DNA from: Halorussus sp. MSC15.2
GTDB lineage: Archaea > Halobacteriota > Halobacteria > Halobacteriales > Haladaptataceae
Direction of reading: 5' to 3'
NCBI RefSeq assembly: GCF_010747475.1
Contig: NZ_VSLZ01000003.1
Location: 434,001 to 498,000 of the forward strand
Length of the DNA stretch: 64,000 nucleotides
This document shows positions 45,242-54,338 of the stretch, one piece after another (the first letter of the stretch is position 1; every line of letters starts with the position of its first letter). Under the pieces are notes generated by a model. The model had not been told where the DNA came from, did no database searches, and saw only the letters and a list, made by a program, of their open reading frames with translations. Both the position numbers and the translations under genes were made by a program.

Positions 45242-46011
45242 GGGGAGTCGGGAACAACGGCGCTCCGGAAGCGGTCGGCCACGTCGTCCGATGCACCGGG
45301 TCGCACGTCGAGTGCCGCCGCGGCCCCTCGGTAGGCGCGCGCGGCGTCGCTGTCAGGGGCGTGAGCGAGCAGCGGTTCGCCCGCGCGGCGGGCCGACCGG
45401 GCGGCGTCGGAGTCTGGGACCGTCGCCAGCGTCCGACCGTCGAAGTAGCGTTCGGCCATCTCGGTGACCCCCGACGCGCCCTCGGGGTCGTGGACCTTGT
45501 TGAACACGACGCCCGCGGTGTCGGTGCCGTAGGAGTGGGCGTACTCCTGCACCTTCAGACCGTCGCTGAGCGCCGGAATCGTCGGTTGGAGGACGACCAC
45601 CACGCGGTCGGCGAGGACGACCGGGAGGACCGCGCTCTTCGACCCGAGCGCGGCGGGCGAGTCCAGCAGGAGAACGTCCGTGTCGGCCGCGAGTTCGGCG
45701 ACGACCGCGCGGAGGCGCTCTGGGTCGGCCTCTTCGAACGCGGCGAGACTGGTTCCGCAGGGGACCACCGACATCCCGAATCGGTCGTAGACCGCGTCGG
45801 CGACGTCGGCGTCGGCGTCCGCGACCAGCAGGTCGTGGAGGGTCGCGTCGGCGTCGGTCAGGCCGGTGTGGAACAGCAGGTTCGCCATCCCGGTGTCGGC
45901 ATCGACTATCGTCACGTCGTACTCCTCGGCCAGCGCCATGCCGAGCGCCACCGTCGTCGTGGTCTTGCCGGTGCCGCCCTTCCCGCTGGCTACCGCGAAC
46001 GCCTCGACCAT
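45238..46011 (-). CDS. MinD/ParA-family ATPase
   Basis: A 257-residue ATPase of the SIMIBI group. Deviant Walker A KGGTGKTTTT (residues 10-19), switch I VDADTGMANL, switch II LLLDSPAALGSKSAV, and FNKVHDPEGASGV. The amphipathic C-terminal tail is short or absent, so membrane binding is uncertain. Haloarchaeal MinD homologues place surface machines such as archaella and chemosensory arrays; here the neighbours are a small membrane protein and a partner gene. Start ATG 46011, with a TATA box 27 nt upstream. No replication or plasmid partition gene lies nearby, so a chromosomal positioning role is favoured. Confidence 0.88.
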   Translation of the reverse strand: MVEAFAVASGKGGTGKTTTTVALGMALAEEYDVTIVDADTGMANLLFHTGLTDADATLHDLLVADADADVADAVYDRFGMSVVPCGTSLAAFEEADPERLRAVVAELAADTDVLLLDSPAALGSKSAVLPVVLADRVVVVLQPTIPALSDGLKVQEYAHSYGTDTAGVVFNKVHDPEGASGVTEMAERYFDGRTLATVPDSDAARSARRAGEPLLAHAPDSDAARAYRGAAAALDVRPGASDDVADRFRSAVVPDSP

Positions 46012-46032
46012 TACCCCCGAGTTACGCCCGAT

Positions 46033-46044
46033 ATGTTAAAAACC
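46033..46044 (-). promoter_or_regulatory. TATA box of the MinD gene
   Basis: Minus-strand GGTTTTTAACAT at 46044-46033, centred about 27 nt before the ATG at 46011. Leaderless transcription is likely. Confidence 0.6.
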
Positions 46045-46162
46045 TACGCACGTGAAACGAACGGGGTCGAGAACTGCGTTGCGTGACGACCGTCTCCGAC
46101 GGCGGTCGTGACAGGTAATCGAAACTCGTCGATAACCTACACCCATGATACCACCCCACACA

Positions 46163-46170
46163 TTTATATG
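46163..46170 (+). promoter_or_regulatory. TATA box of the Liv-type operon
   Basis: TTTATATG at 46163-46170, about 33 nt before the ATG at 46200. It drives the importer operon in the opposite direction to MinD, leaving 188 bp as a shared divergent promoter region. Confidence 0.65.
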
Positions 46171-46199
46171 GGTAGTTATGGAAACTTCCATCCGGAACG

Positions 46200-47570
46200 A
46201 TGGTTAACGATGGTAACGATTACCCTCGTAATCGGGTAAATGGAAAGCAGGCGCGGAGTACAGAAAACAATGATAAGAGGTCGCCGGTTAGCTCCGTCGT
46301 CGACCGTCGTCGGTTCCTCCGTGTCGCCGGGACCGGCGTCGCGGCCACGTCGCTGGCGGGGTGTACCGGCGGGAGCCAGTCCAGCGACTCGAAGACCCAG
46401 CAGCTACAGGGACCGATAAAAGTCGGCGTCCTCGCGCCCGAACCGGGGAACAACCCCATCGGCGCGTCGATAGCCAACTCGGCGAAACTCGCGGCGAGCC
46501 AACTCAACGAGAACGGCGGCGTCCTCGGTGCGGACGTCGAAGTCGTCGTGAAGGACACGAAAGAGGACCCCGCGACCGGGAAGCGCAAATATCAGGAACT
46601 CACCGTCGGCCAGAAGGTGGACCTGACCACCGGCGTGTTCACGAGCGAGGTGCTGCTCAACCTGATGTCGAGCATCGCCCAACAGCAGACGCTCCACATG
46701 AGCACCGGGGCGGCGACGCCCGAGGCGACTCGGAAGGTCGCGGAGAACTACGACCGATTCAAGTACTTCTTCCGCACCGGACCGGTCAACTCTCACTTCC
46801 TCGGCCAGAACATGGTGGACTTCGCCAAGGCCAACTTCGAGTCGATGGGGTGGGACTCGGTGGCCATCCTCGCCGAGGACTACAAGTGGACCGAGCCGAT
46901 TTCGAAGGCGCTCAACGGGTCGCTCAGCGAAGCGGGAATCGACGTGCCCGTCAACAAGCGCTACGCCGGCGGGACGGAGAACTTCTCGCCCATCTACGAC
47001 GAGGTCCAGAGTGCGGGCGTCGACGCGGCGTACGTCGTCATGGCCCACACCGGAACGTCGGCGGTTGTCCAGTGGGCGAAACAGCAGCGGCCGTTCGAGT
47101 TCGGCGGCATCCACGTGCCGATGCAGTTCCCGTCCTACTACAAGGCGACGAACGGGGCGTGCCGGTACGCGGTGACCCAGAACTCCGCGACGCCGACGAG
47201 CGAGATAACCGATAAGACCGTGCCGTACGCCAACTCCTATAAGGAGGAGTACGGCAAGTACCCGGTCTACACCGGATACATCACCTTCGACGCGGTCAAA
47301 CAGTACGCCTCCGCGGTGAAGGAGGCGGGGAGCAAGGAGTCGGAGAAAGTCATCCCCGCGCTGGAGAACTCGTCGTTCACGGGGACCACGTCCCCGGCGC
47401 TCGAATACTACGGGAAGGACTCGAAGTACCCCCACGACGTGAAGTACGGGAAGAAGCACGCGTGGCCGGTCTGGCTGCAGTGGCAGAAGACCGACGGGAC
47501 GGGGAGCCAAGAGGTCATCTGGCCAGACAACCTCTCGACGACCGAGTACAAGTCCCCGCCGTGGGTCTGA
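46200..47570 (+). CDS. livJ: ABC transporter solute-binding protein (Leu/Ile/Val-type)
   Basis: A 456-residue Tat lipoprotein that captures substrate outside the cell for the LivHMGF importer. Signal: RRRFLRVAGTGVAATSLAGC (twin Arg and lipobox). The binding fold of type I periplasmic proteins follows, with VGVLAPEPGNNPIGASIANS, YVVMAHTGTSAV and GYITFDAVKQYA. It is in the amino-acid/amide binding family, but members also bind urea, amides, aromatic or short-chain acids. The gene cluster downstream is acyl-CoA metabolism, so an organic acid is the better guess than an amino acid. Intergenic gap to livH is only 24 nt. Confidence 0.9.
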   Translation: MVNDGNDYPRNRVNGKQARSTENNDKRSPVSSVVDRRRFLRVAGTGVAATSLAGCTGGSQSSDSKTQQLQGPIKVGVLAPEPGNNPIGASIANSAKLAASQLNENGGVLGADVEVVVKDTKEDPATGKRKYQELTVGQKVDLTTGVFTSEVLLNLMSSIAQQQTLHMSTGAATPEATRKVAENYDRFKYFFRTGPVNSHFLGQNMVDFAKANFESMGWDSVAILAEDYKWTEPISKALNGSLSEAGIDVPVNKRYAGGTENFSPIYDEVQSAGVDAAYVVMAHTGTSAVVQWAKQQRPFEFGGIHVPMQFPSYYKATNGACRYAVTQNSATPTSEITDKTVPYANSYKEEYGKYPVYTGYITFDAVKQYASAVKEAGSKESEKVIPALENSSFTGTTSPALEYYGKDSKYPHDVKYGKKHAWPVWLQWQKTDGTGSQEVIWPDNLSTTEYKSPPWV

Positions 47571-47594
47571 CCGACACCGACTTACTCCCCAATT

Positions 47595-48461
47595 ATGGTT
47601 GACGTTCTCACCACGGTCATCAACGCCGTCACGATTAGCGCGTTGTACGCACTCGTCGCCATCGGATTCACGCTGATATTCGGCGTCGGCGGCGTGCTGA
47701 ACCTCGCCCACGGGGCGATTCTCACCATCGGCGCGTTCACGGCGTACTACGCCACGAGCGCGATGGGACTCGGTATCTGGACCGGCGCGCTGGCCGCGCT
47801 GGTCGTCGCGGGACTGTTCAGCGCGGTGTTGTACCTCGGGATGATTCGCTGGATTCAGGACGAGCCGATACTCGTGATGATACTCACGCTCGTCTCCAGC
47901 ATCGCCATCGAGCAGTTCTTCCTCGTCGCCGTCGGGACCCAACCGAAGGCGGTCCCGTCGCTGTTGCAGGGCCAACTGAGTATCGCGGGCAGCACCGTCC
48001 AGACGAATCAGGCGCTGACGTTCGTCCTCTCGTGGCTGCTCATCGGGGCGCTGATAGTGGCGGTCAACTACACCCAGACCGGGAAGGCCATCCTCGCTAC
48101 CAGCATGAGTACCAAGGGGGCCGCGCTCGTCGGCATCGAGAGCGACCGGATGTACCTGTACACGTGGTTGCTCGCTGGCGCGCTCGCGGGCGTCGCCGGG
48201 GTGTTCCTCGCCTCTGTCAGGACTGCTAGCTGGACGATGGGACGCGGCCCGCTGATACTGTCGTTCTCCATCGTCGTCATCGGCGGCATCGGCTCCATCC
48301 GCGGGAGCGTCGTCGGCGCGTACCTCATCGGGTTCCTCGAAGTGTTCACTGTCACGTACGTCGATTCGAGTCTGAGCGGTCTCGCGTCGCTGGTGGTACT
48401 CGTGGTCGTGCTGCTCGTCAGACCCGAAGGACTGTTCGGCCGAGAACTCGCGGAGGCCTGA
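47595..48461 (+). CDS. livH: Liv-type ABC permease LivH
   Basis: A 288-residue membrane subunit with about eight helices. The start YALVAIGFTLIFGVGGVLNL and AHGAILTIGAFTAYYAT are the LivH signature; the coupling region GKAILATSMSTKGAALVGIE and TWLLAGALAGVAGVFLASV follow. It forms the channel with LivM. Two nt separate it from livM. Confidence 0.93.
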   Translation: MVDVLTTVINAVTISALYALVAIGFTLIFGVGGVLNLAHGAILTIGAFTAYYATSAMGLGIWTGALAALVVAGLFSAVLYLGMIRWIQDEPILVMILTLVSSIAIEQFFLVAVGTQPKAVPSLLQGQLSIAGSTVQTNQALTFVLSWLLIGALIVAVNYTQTGKAILATSMSTKGAALVGIESDRMYLYTWLLAGALAGVAGVFLASVRTASWTMGRGPLILSFSIVVIGGIGSIRGSVVGAYLIGFLEVFTVTYVDSSLSGLASLVVLVVVLLVRPEGLFGRELAEA

Positions 48462-48463
48462 CC

Positions 48464-49636
48464 ATGTCGGAGAAAGTCACCACCGACGGTGAGTCCTACC
48501 GCGACCTGCTCGACCCGACCTCGCTGGCGTTGCGCCACCAGTTGGGCGTCCTCGGACTACTGGTGCTGGGCCTGCTCCCGTTTGGGGTCGGTCCCCTGAT
48601 GGCGCTGAAGCTCACGGGCGCGCTGTACTTCGCGGTGTTCGCCATGAGTTGGGACGCCGTCTCGGGCTACACCGGCCAGATTAGCTTCGGTCACGGACTG
48701 TTCTTCGCGGTCGGCGGCTACACGTCGGCGCTGCTCAACCTGAACTGGGGCGTCGAACCCGCCCTAGCGGTCGTAGTCGGAATGGCGATGGCGGCGGTCG
48801 CGGGCGTCGTCGTCGGCGTGCCCGCGCTTCGGTTGGAGGGACCGTACCTCTCGCTGGTCACGCTGGTCGCGCCGCTCATCCTGCTCCAGATATTCATCGT
48901 GTTCAGCGACACGTTCGGCGGCGAACTCGGACTGTCGAGTCCCGAGAATCTGGTCACGTTCGAGAGCTTCGAGACCGCCATCACCGCGAACTACTATCTG
49001 GCGTTCGGTCTGTTCCTGTTCGTCCTCGTGCTGCTGCTGGCGGTGACGCGCTCGGACGCCGGGTCGGTGTTCACCGCCATCCGCGAGGACGAGGACGCGG
49101 TCGCCGCGGCGGGTCTCAACCCGGCGAAGTTCAAGGTGTTCGCGTTCGTGCTGAGCGCCGCGGTCGGCGGTCTCGCCGGGGCGATGTTCGTCCACACGCC
49201 GGTCGGCAACCCCCAACCGAGTCAACTGCTGTTGCTCACCGTCAGCATCGAAGTGATAATCGCCAGCGTGCTGGGCGGGATGGGGACCATCGTCGGTCCG
49301 GCGGTCGGCGGCCTGTTCTACTACATGTTCCGGGACTACCTCGGCAGCATCACGTGGACGGTGCCGCTGACCGACGTGCCGGTGTCGGAACTCGACCTGC
49401 TGCTGTTCTCGCTGGTCACGCTCGCGCTCCTGTTCTTCCTGCCCGGCGGCTTCGTCCGCTGGACCATCAGGAACGGGCGGCGAGCGTTGCGGGGCGGCGG
49501 TCCGGACGGTGGACGCGCCGTCCCGGACGGCGGCGTCGAATCGGACGCCGGGACGACCCCGGTCGAGCGGACGCTGGCCTCGTTTCGGGAGGCACTCGGC
49601 GACGACGCTTCGACGGAGGACGACAATGAGCACTGA
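48464..49636 (+). CDS. livM: Liv-type ABC permease LivM
   Basis: A 390-residue membrane subunit with about nine helices. WDAVSGYTGQISFGHGLFFA is the LivM start motif, GVPALRLEGPYLSLVTLVAP follows, and FTAIREDEDAVAAAGLNPAK is the coupling loop that touches the ATPases. The C-terminus carries a long acidic, Gly-rich tail of about 60 residues (GGGPDGGRAVPDGG) that most LivM proteins lack. It overlaps livG by 11 nt. Confidence 0.93.
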   Translation: MSEKVTTDGESYRDLLDPTSLALRHQLGVLGLLVLGLLPFGVGPLMALKLTGALYFAVFAMSWDAVSGYTGQISFGHGLFFAVGGYTSALLNLNWGVEPALAVVVGMAMAAVAGVVVGVPALRLEGPYLSLVTLVAPLILLQIFIVFSDTFGGELGLSSPENLVTFESFETAITANYYLAFGLFLFVLVLLLAVTRSDAGSVFTAIREDEDAVAAAGLNPAKFKVFAFVLSAAVGGLAGAMFVHTPVGNPQPSQLLLLTVSIEVIIASVLGGMGTIVGPAVGGLFYYMFRDYLGSITWTVPLTDVPVSELDLLLFSLVTLALLFFLPGGFVRWTIRNGRRALRGGGPDGGRAVPDGGVESDAGTTPVERTLASFREALGDDASTEDDNEH

Positions 49637-50444
49637 AACACCGACGGACGACGACAGCGCGGCGACCCTCGCGGCGGACGAATCGGCGGCCGACTCGTAC
49701 GGCCCGGACGACGGCGTCCTCGTTCTGGACGGTCTCACGAAACGATTCGGCGGACTGACCGCGGTTGACGACCTCTCGTTCGCGGTCGAGGAGGGCGAGA
49801 TTCTTGGCTTCATCGGGCCGAACGGCGCGGGCAAGTCCACCACGTTCAACTGCGTGACGGGGACGTACCCGCCGACCGAGGGCACGGTCTGGTACCGCGG
49901 CGAGGACGTCACCGGCGAACCCGCACACGAGATGGTCAAGCGCGGGATGGCCCGGACGTTCCAGTCGTTCCGACCCCTCGACGACCGGTCCATCGTCCGG
50001 AACGTGGCGCTCGCGCTCGTCCCCGACCGAATCGCGTCGCTCTCGGGGCTTCGGGGCGAGACGCGGCGGCGCGCGACCGAAATCTGCGAGCGCGTCGGGT
50101 TGGGCGACCGACTCGACCAACTGCCCGACGAGTTACCGCACGCCGGGCTGTTGCGACTGGAACTCGCCCGGGCGCTCGCCACCGACCCGGACCTGCTGCT
50201 GGTGGACGAACCGTTCGCCGGACTCTCGAATCAGGAGGTCGGCGAGATTTCCGACCTGCTGGAGTCGCTCCGGGACGACGGCATCACGTTAGTCGTCGTG
50301 GACCACAACATGCGGGGCCTGCTCTCGCTCATCGACCGGGCCATCGTCATCCAGTTCGGGTCCAAAATCGCCGAGGGCGACCCCGAGGAGATAAAGCGCG
50401 ACCCCGCGGTGCAGGAGGCGTATCTGGGAGGTGATACGCTATGA
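49626..50444 (+). CDS. livG: Liv-type ABC ATPase LivG, with altered signature motif
   Basis: A 272-residue ATPase. Walker A GPNGAGKSTTFNC, Walker B LLLVDEPFAGLSNQE and the switch His region LVVVDHNMRGL are normal, with the LivG-type end QEAYLGGDTL. The signature motif, usually LSGGQ or LSYGQ, is LPHAGLLRLELARAL here, with Pro and His in place of Ser and Gly. In a LivG/LivF heterodimer only one composite site needs a good signature, so the complex may still work. A 34-residue acidic extension precedes the domain. It overlaps livF by 4 nt. Confidence 0.9.
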   Translation: MSTETPTDDDSAATLAADESAADSYGPDDGVLVLDGLTKRFGGLTAVDDLSFAVEEGEILGFIGPNGAGKSTTFNCVTGTYPPTEGTVWYRGEDVTGEPAHEMVKRGMARTFQSFRPLDDRSIVRNVALALVPDRIASLSGLRGETRRRATEICERVGLGDRLDQLPDELPHAGLLRLELARALATDPDLLLVDEPFAGLSNQEVGEISDLLESLRDDGITLVVVDHNMRGLLSLIDRAIVIQFGSKIAEGDPEEIKRDPAVQEAYLGGDTL

Positions 50445-51295
50445 GTACCGACTCCGGTTCCGGGAGCGACGACGCCTCGACGCAGGACGGCAACGCGGTG
50501 TCGTCCCGTGACGGTGCGGCGGCCTCCGGGGACGCGCCCAGTTCGTCCCCAGACGCGACCACAGAGCGCGACGAGGCGACTCCCGACCGCGGCGACGCGA
50601 TTCTGCGCGCCGAGGGCCTACAGGTCTCGTACGGCGAGGTGGCCGCGCTCCGGGGACTCGACTTCCACGTCGAGGACGGCGAAATCGTCGCCATCATCGG
50701 CCCGAACGGCGCGGGGAAGTCGACGCTCGCCGACGCGGTGTCGGGCCACGTCGCCTACGAGGGACGGGTCAGCTATCGCGGCCGAGAGGTCGCCGACAGG
50801 AGCGCGAGCGACCTCGTCTCGGAGGGGTTGATTCACTGCACCGAGACCCGCGACCTGTTCGGCTACATGTCCGTGGCCGACAACCTCGACCTCGGGGCGT
50901 ACCGCCACCGCGACGACGTGGACGAGCGCCGCGAGTTCGTCTACGACCTGTTCCCGACCCTCGAAGACCGGGCCGACCAGAACGCCCGGACCATGAGCGG
51001 CGGCGAACAGCAGATGCTCGCCATCGGCCGCGCGCTGATGAGCGACCCGGACCTCCTGTTGCTGGACGAACCGACGCTGGGTCTCGCGCCGGTGATTCTG
51101 GACGACATCAGCGACGGCATCGAGCAGATTCGGGACGCCGGGGTCACCGTGGTGCTGTGCGAGCAGAACGTGACGTTCGCCATGGACCACGCCGACCGGG
51201 TGTACCTCCTCGAAAACGGCCGGTTCGAGCGCGAGGGGGCACCCGAGACGCTCCGCGGAGACGAGTACATCCGCGACGCCTACCTCGGCGGGTGA
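50441..51295 (+). CDS. livF: Liv-type ABC ATPase LivF
   Basis: A 284-residue ATPase, partner of LivG. An acidic, low-complexity N-terminal tail of about 50 residues (Ser/Asp/Ala-rich) comes before the domain. Walker A GPNGAGKSTLAD, signature TMSGGEQQMLAIGRALM, Walker B LLLLDEPTLGLAP and the end IRDAYLGG are all standard LivF. Last gene of the importer operon. Confidence 0.93.
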   Translation: MSTDSGSGSDDASTQDGNAVSSRDGAAASGDAPSSSPDATTERDEATPDRGDAILRAEGLQVSYGEVAALRGLDFHVEDGEIVAIIGPNGAGKSTLADAVSGHVAYEGRVSYRGREVADRSASDLVSEGLIHCTETRDLFGYMSVADNLDLGAYRHRDDVDERREFVYDLFPTLEDRADQNARTMSGGEQQMLAIGRALMSDPDLLLLDEPTLGLAPVILDDISDGIEQIRDAGVTVVLCEQNVTFAMDHADRVYLLENGRFEREGAPETLRGDEYIRDAYLGG

Positions 51296-51422
51296 CGTTC
51301 GTTTCCACCGTAAGTTTTCAATCGCCTAAACACTACAACTGTTAGGGTGACCGGGGAACTGACGCAAAATTGGTTCTGCGCGGGGCAAATCTTTAGGGGA
51401 TGTGATGCGATACCTATCCTGT

Positions 51423-53027
51423 ATGGCAAATCTTGTCACTAACGTGCAGGCGGTGGCTCAGGAGCATCCCGAGGAAGTAGCGGTCTCCTTCCGGGGCCGG
51501 GAGACGACCTACGAGGAGTTCTGGGCGCGGACCGGGCAGTTCGCGGCCGGACTGGACGACCGGGGCGTCGGCGAGGGCGACCGAGTCGCCGTCTACCTCC
51601 CGAACCTGCCCCAGTTCGTGACCGCGTTCCACGGGACCCTGCGGGCGGGCGGCGTCGTCGTGCCGATGAATCCACAGTACAAGTCCCGGGAGATTCGCCA
51701 CCTGCTGTCCGACAGCGAGGCGCAGGTGGTCGTGACCCTCTCGGACCTCGTCCCGTTCGTCGAGGAGGTCCGCGACGACACCGACGTGGAACACGTCGTT
51801 ACGGTGGGCGAGGAGGCCGACGCCGGGACGGACTTCGAGGCGTTCCTCGGCGAGGACCACGAGTTCGAAGTCGCGGACCGCGCCGACGAATCCGCGGTCG
51901 TTGACCGCGCCGACGACGACGTGGCAGTCCAACCGTACACCAGCGGAACGACGGGCCAACCCAAAGGCGTGCAGTTGACCCACAACAACCTCGCGTCGAA
52001 CGCCGACACCGCGGCGGGTCTCGTCCCCGACGGTATCCGGCCGGACGACAAGCAACTCGGCGTCCTGCCGCTGTTCCACATCTACGGCATGACGGTCGTG
52101 ATGAACGCGACGCTGTTCAACGGCGGCGCGTACTACCCGCTCCCCGAGTGGGACGCCCAAGAGGCCGTCTCGCTCATCGAGGACGAGCGACTCACGCTGA
52201 TGCACGGCGTGCCGGCGATGTACAACGACATCATCAACCAACCGGACGCCGAGGAGTTCGACCTCTCGTCGCTCCGCCTCGCGGGCGTCGGCGGGTCGGG
52301 CATCCCCATCGAAGTGCTGCGGCGGTTCGAGGAACTGTACGACGTGACGGTGTACGAGGGATACGGACTCACCGAGACGAGTCCCGTGACCCACTTCAAC
52401 TCCCCCGAGCAGGGCCGCCGGGTCGGGAGCATCGGGAAGTCGCTCCCCGGCGTGGACGCCAAAATCGTGGACGAGGACTTCGAGGAGCGACCCCGAGTCG
52501 AGGAAGGCCCGGTGGACGAAGAGGAAGTCGACTTGGACGAGATAACCGGCGAACTCGTCGTCTCCGGACCGAACGTGATGAAGGGGTACTCCGGACTGCC
52601 GGATGCCAACGAGGAGGCGTTCACCGAGGTGGACGGGACGCGCTGGTTCCACACCGGCGACATCGGCTACTGGGACGAGGACGACTTCTTCTACGTGGTG
52701 GACCGCGAGAAGCACATGATAAACACGGCGGGGTACAACGTCTACCCGCGCGAAATCGAGGAACTGCTCTTCGAGCACGAGGGGGTGGCCGACGCCGCCG
52801 TGGTCGGAGTTCCGGACGAGCGCCGGGGTGAGACGGTCAAGGCGTTTATCGTCCCGGTTCCCGACGCCGACGTGACGCCCGAGGAACTCAAGCAGTTCTG
52901 TCTGGACAACCTCGCGGAGTACAAGCATCCCCGCGAGGTCGAGTTCGTCGAGGAACTCCCGCGGACGACCACGGGCAAGGTCCAGAAGTTCGAACTCCGG
53001 GACAGGGAGACGGAGGCCGCGGAGTGA
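51423..53027 (+). CDS. AMP-forming acyl-CoA ligase
   Basis: A 534-residue adenylating enzyme that joins a carboxylic acid to CoA with ATP. Motif A10-like YTSGTTGQPKGVQLTH, the A5 motif YEGYGLTETSP, WFHTGDIGYWDEDDFFYVVD, and the catalytic Lys in TTTGKVQKFELR near the end. ATG 51423 gives the usual MANLVTNV start; a TATA-like AAATCTTTAG lies about 30 nt upstream. With hydratase, thioesterase and acyl-CoA dehydrogenase nearby, it probably activates a fatty or other organic acid taken up by the Liv-type importer. Exact substrate unknown. Confidence 0.92.
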   Translation: MANLVTNVQAVAQEHPEEVAVSFRGRETTYEEFWARTGQFAAGLDDRGVGEGDRVAVYLPNLPQFVTAFHGTLRAGGVVVPMNPQYKSREIRHLLSDSEAQVVVTLSDLVPFVEEVRDDTDVEHVVTVGEEADAGTDFEAFLGEDHEFEVADRADESAVVDRADDDVAVQPYTSGTTGQPKGVQLTHNNLASNADTAAGLVPDGIRPDDKQLGVLPLFHIYGMTVVMNATLFNGGAYYPLPEWDAQEAVSLIEDERLTLMHGVPAMYNDIINQPDAEEFDLSSLRLAGVGGSGIPIEVLRRFEELYDVTVYEGYGLTETSPVTHFNSPEQGRRVGSIGKSLPGVDAKIVDEDFEERPRVEEGPVDEEEVDLDEITGELVVSGPNVMKGYSGLPDANEEAFTEVDGTRWFHTGDIGYWDEDDFFYVVDREKHMINTAGYNVYPREIEELLFEHEGVADAAVVGVPDERRGETVKAFIVPVPDADVTPEELKQFCLDNLAEYKHPREVEFVEELPRTTTGKVQKFELRDRETEAAE

Positions 53028-53042
53028 GTCGGAGAGTCACAC

Positions 53043-53837
53043 ATGTCTGACTCACCGACGAAACTGACGCTGGAGGACGGCGTCGCCACGATAACGCTGA
53101 ATCGGCCCGACAGGCGCAACGCTCTCTCCGAAGAGATTTCGGCGGGTATCCGCGACGCGCTCGCGGACATCGCCGACGCTGACGCCCGATGCGTCGTCGT
53201 CGAGGGCGCGGGCGGGGCGTTCTCGGCGGGCGGGGACATCGACGCGATGCGCGAGCGGTTCGAGTCCGACGAATCCATCGACGAGCAGGTCCGGCGACTC
53301 GAACGGACCACCAGCGAGACCGTCGCCCGACTCGCGACGTTCCCGCTGCCCACGATAGCCAAGATAGACGGCGCGGCGTTCGGGGCGGGCGCGAACCTCG
53401 CCATCGCCTGTGACGTGCAACTCGCCAGCGACGACGCGACGGTCGGGTTCGGGTTCCGGCAGGTCGGTCTCAGCATCGACGCCGGGACCTCCTACCTGCT
53501 CCCGCGACTCGTCGGCGAGAACGTCGCCAAGGAACTCGTGTTCACGGGCGAACTCCTCGACGCCGAGCGAGCGCTCGACCTCGGACTGGTGAACCACGTC
53601 TATCCGTCCGAGGAGTTCGAGGAGCGCGCCGACGCGTTCGTCGAGCGAGTCGCCACCGGGCCGACGGTGGCGCTGCGCCACGCCAAGCGCCTCCTCGGCG
53701 AGGGACTCGACAAGTCCATCGACCGGGCGATGAGCGACGAGGCCACCGCGCAGGGCATCGTCTTCGGCACCGACGACCACGAGGAGGGCGTCCGCGCCTT
53801 CCTCGAAGACCGCGAACCCGAGTTCGAGGGGCGCTGA
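53043..53837 (+). CDS. Enoyl-CoA hydratase/isomerase family protein
   Basis: A 264-residue crotonase-fold enzyme. NRPDRRNALS at the start, GAGGAFSAGGDIDAM forming the first oxyanion-hole part, IDGAAFGAGANLAIACDVQL the second, and LNxGLVNHVYP-like DLGLVNHVYPSEEF follow. The catalytic Glu positions of true enoyl-CoA hydratases (one after GAG and one near RLVG) are partly replaced: GAGANLAIACD has no Glu where expected, and the second region reads VGLSIDAGTSY. So it may be an isomerase, a hydrolase or another crotonase. Begins 15 nt after the ligase stop. Confidence 0.85.
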   Translation: MSDSPTKLTLEDGVATITLNRPDRRNALSEEISAGIRDALADIADADARCVVVEGAGGAFSAGGDIDAMRERFESDESIDEQVRRLERTTSETVARLATFPLPTIAKIDGAAFGAGANLAIACDVQLASDDATVGFGFRQVGLSIDAGTSYLLPRLVGENVAKELVFTGELLDAERALDLGLVNHVYPSEEFEERADAFVERVATGPTVALRHAKRLLGEGLDKSIDRAMSDEATAQGIVFGTDDHEEGVRAFLEDREPEFEGR

Positions 53838-53838
53838 C

Positions 53839-54216
53839 GTGACCGACGAGTCGCGGAGCGACGACCCGCTCTCGGCGGTCGCCGAGGGGTTCGCGTACGA
53901 ATCGACGTGGGAGGCCGGGCAGATGGAACCCCAGACGGTCGCCGACGGTATCGAGGTCGCGGCCACCCCGGAGCTAATCGGCTTCATGGAGCAGACCGTC
54001 TACGACGGGGTGGTTCCGCAACTTCCCGAGGGCCACCGCATCGTCGGCGTGCGCATCGAGTGCGACCACCGCGCTCCCACGCCCGCGGGCGAGGCGGTCT
54101 CGGTCTCGATAACGGTCGAGGAAGTAGACGCCGAGAGCGGCCAGATAACCTCCAGCGCGACGGTCGAGGACGAGGGCGGCGTGGCGGCCACCGGCCGGAT
54201 GCGCCACGCGTCGTGA
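53839..54216 (+). CDS. Hotdog-fold thioesterase
   Basis: A 125-residue protein, GTG at 53839, 1 nt after the hydratase stop. It has the hotdog-fold pattern with ATPELIGFMEQTVYDGVVPQ, HRIVGVRIECDHRAPTPAGE and VEEVDAESGQITSSATVEDE. This matches the fluoroacetyl-CoA-type thioesterase group that releases acids from CoA. It probably recycles CoA or clears stalled intermediates. Confidence 0.85.
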   Translation: MTDESRSDDPLSAVAEGFAYESTWEAGQMEPQTVADGIEVAATPELIGFMEQTVYDGVVPQLPEGHRIVGVRIECDHRAPTPAGEAVSVSITVEEVDAESGQITSSATVEDEGGVAATGRMRHAS

Positions 54217-54338
54217 ACCGGGCGGCGTTCGCCGAGCAGGTGAAGCGGCGGTTCGACGCGACGCGGAACGCCGACGCGGAGTGACCCGGCCTCTGATTCG
54301 TCTCGGAGTCGAGGGACGAGTTCACCGTCCACCGTCTT

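Noticed and set aside
45238-46011. Plasmid partition gene (ParA) as sign of a plasmid
   Set aside because: No Orc1/Cdc6, RepH or ParB-like gene and no origin-like repeat nearby; the surrounding genes are metabolic and surface genes.
41809-46086. 1,425-codon open frame on the plus strand
   Set aside because: It is the antisense of the beta-helix gene, the small membrane protein, the MinD partner and MinD; high G+C keeps it open. The composition (Arg, Gly, Asp, Val-rich, no domain) and lack of a promoter mark it as a shadow.
54213-54284. 23-codon ORF overlapping the thioesterase stop
   Set aside because: Too short, no similarity or ribosome evidence.
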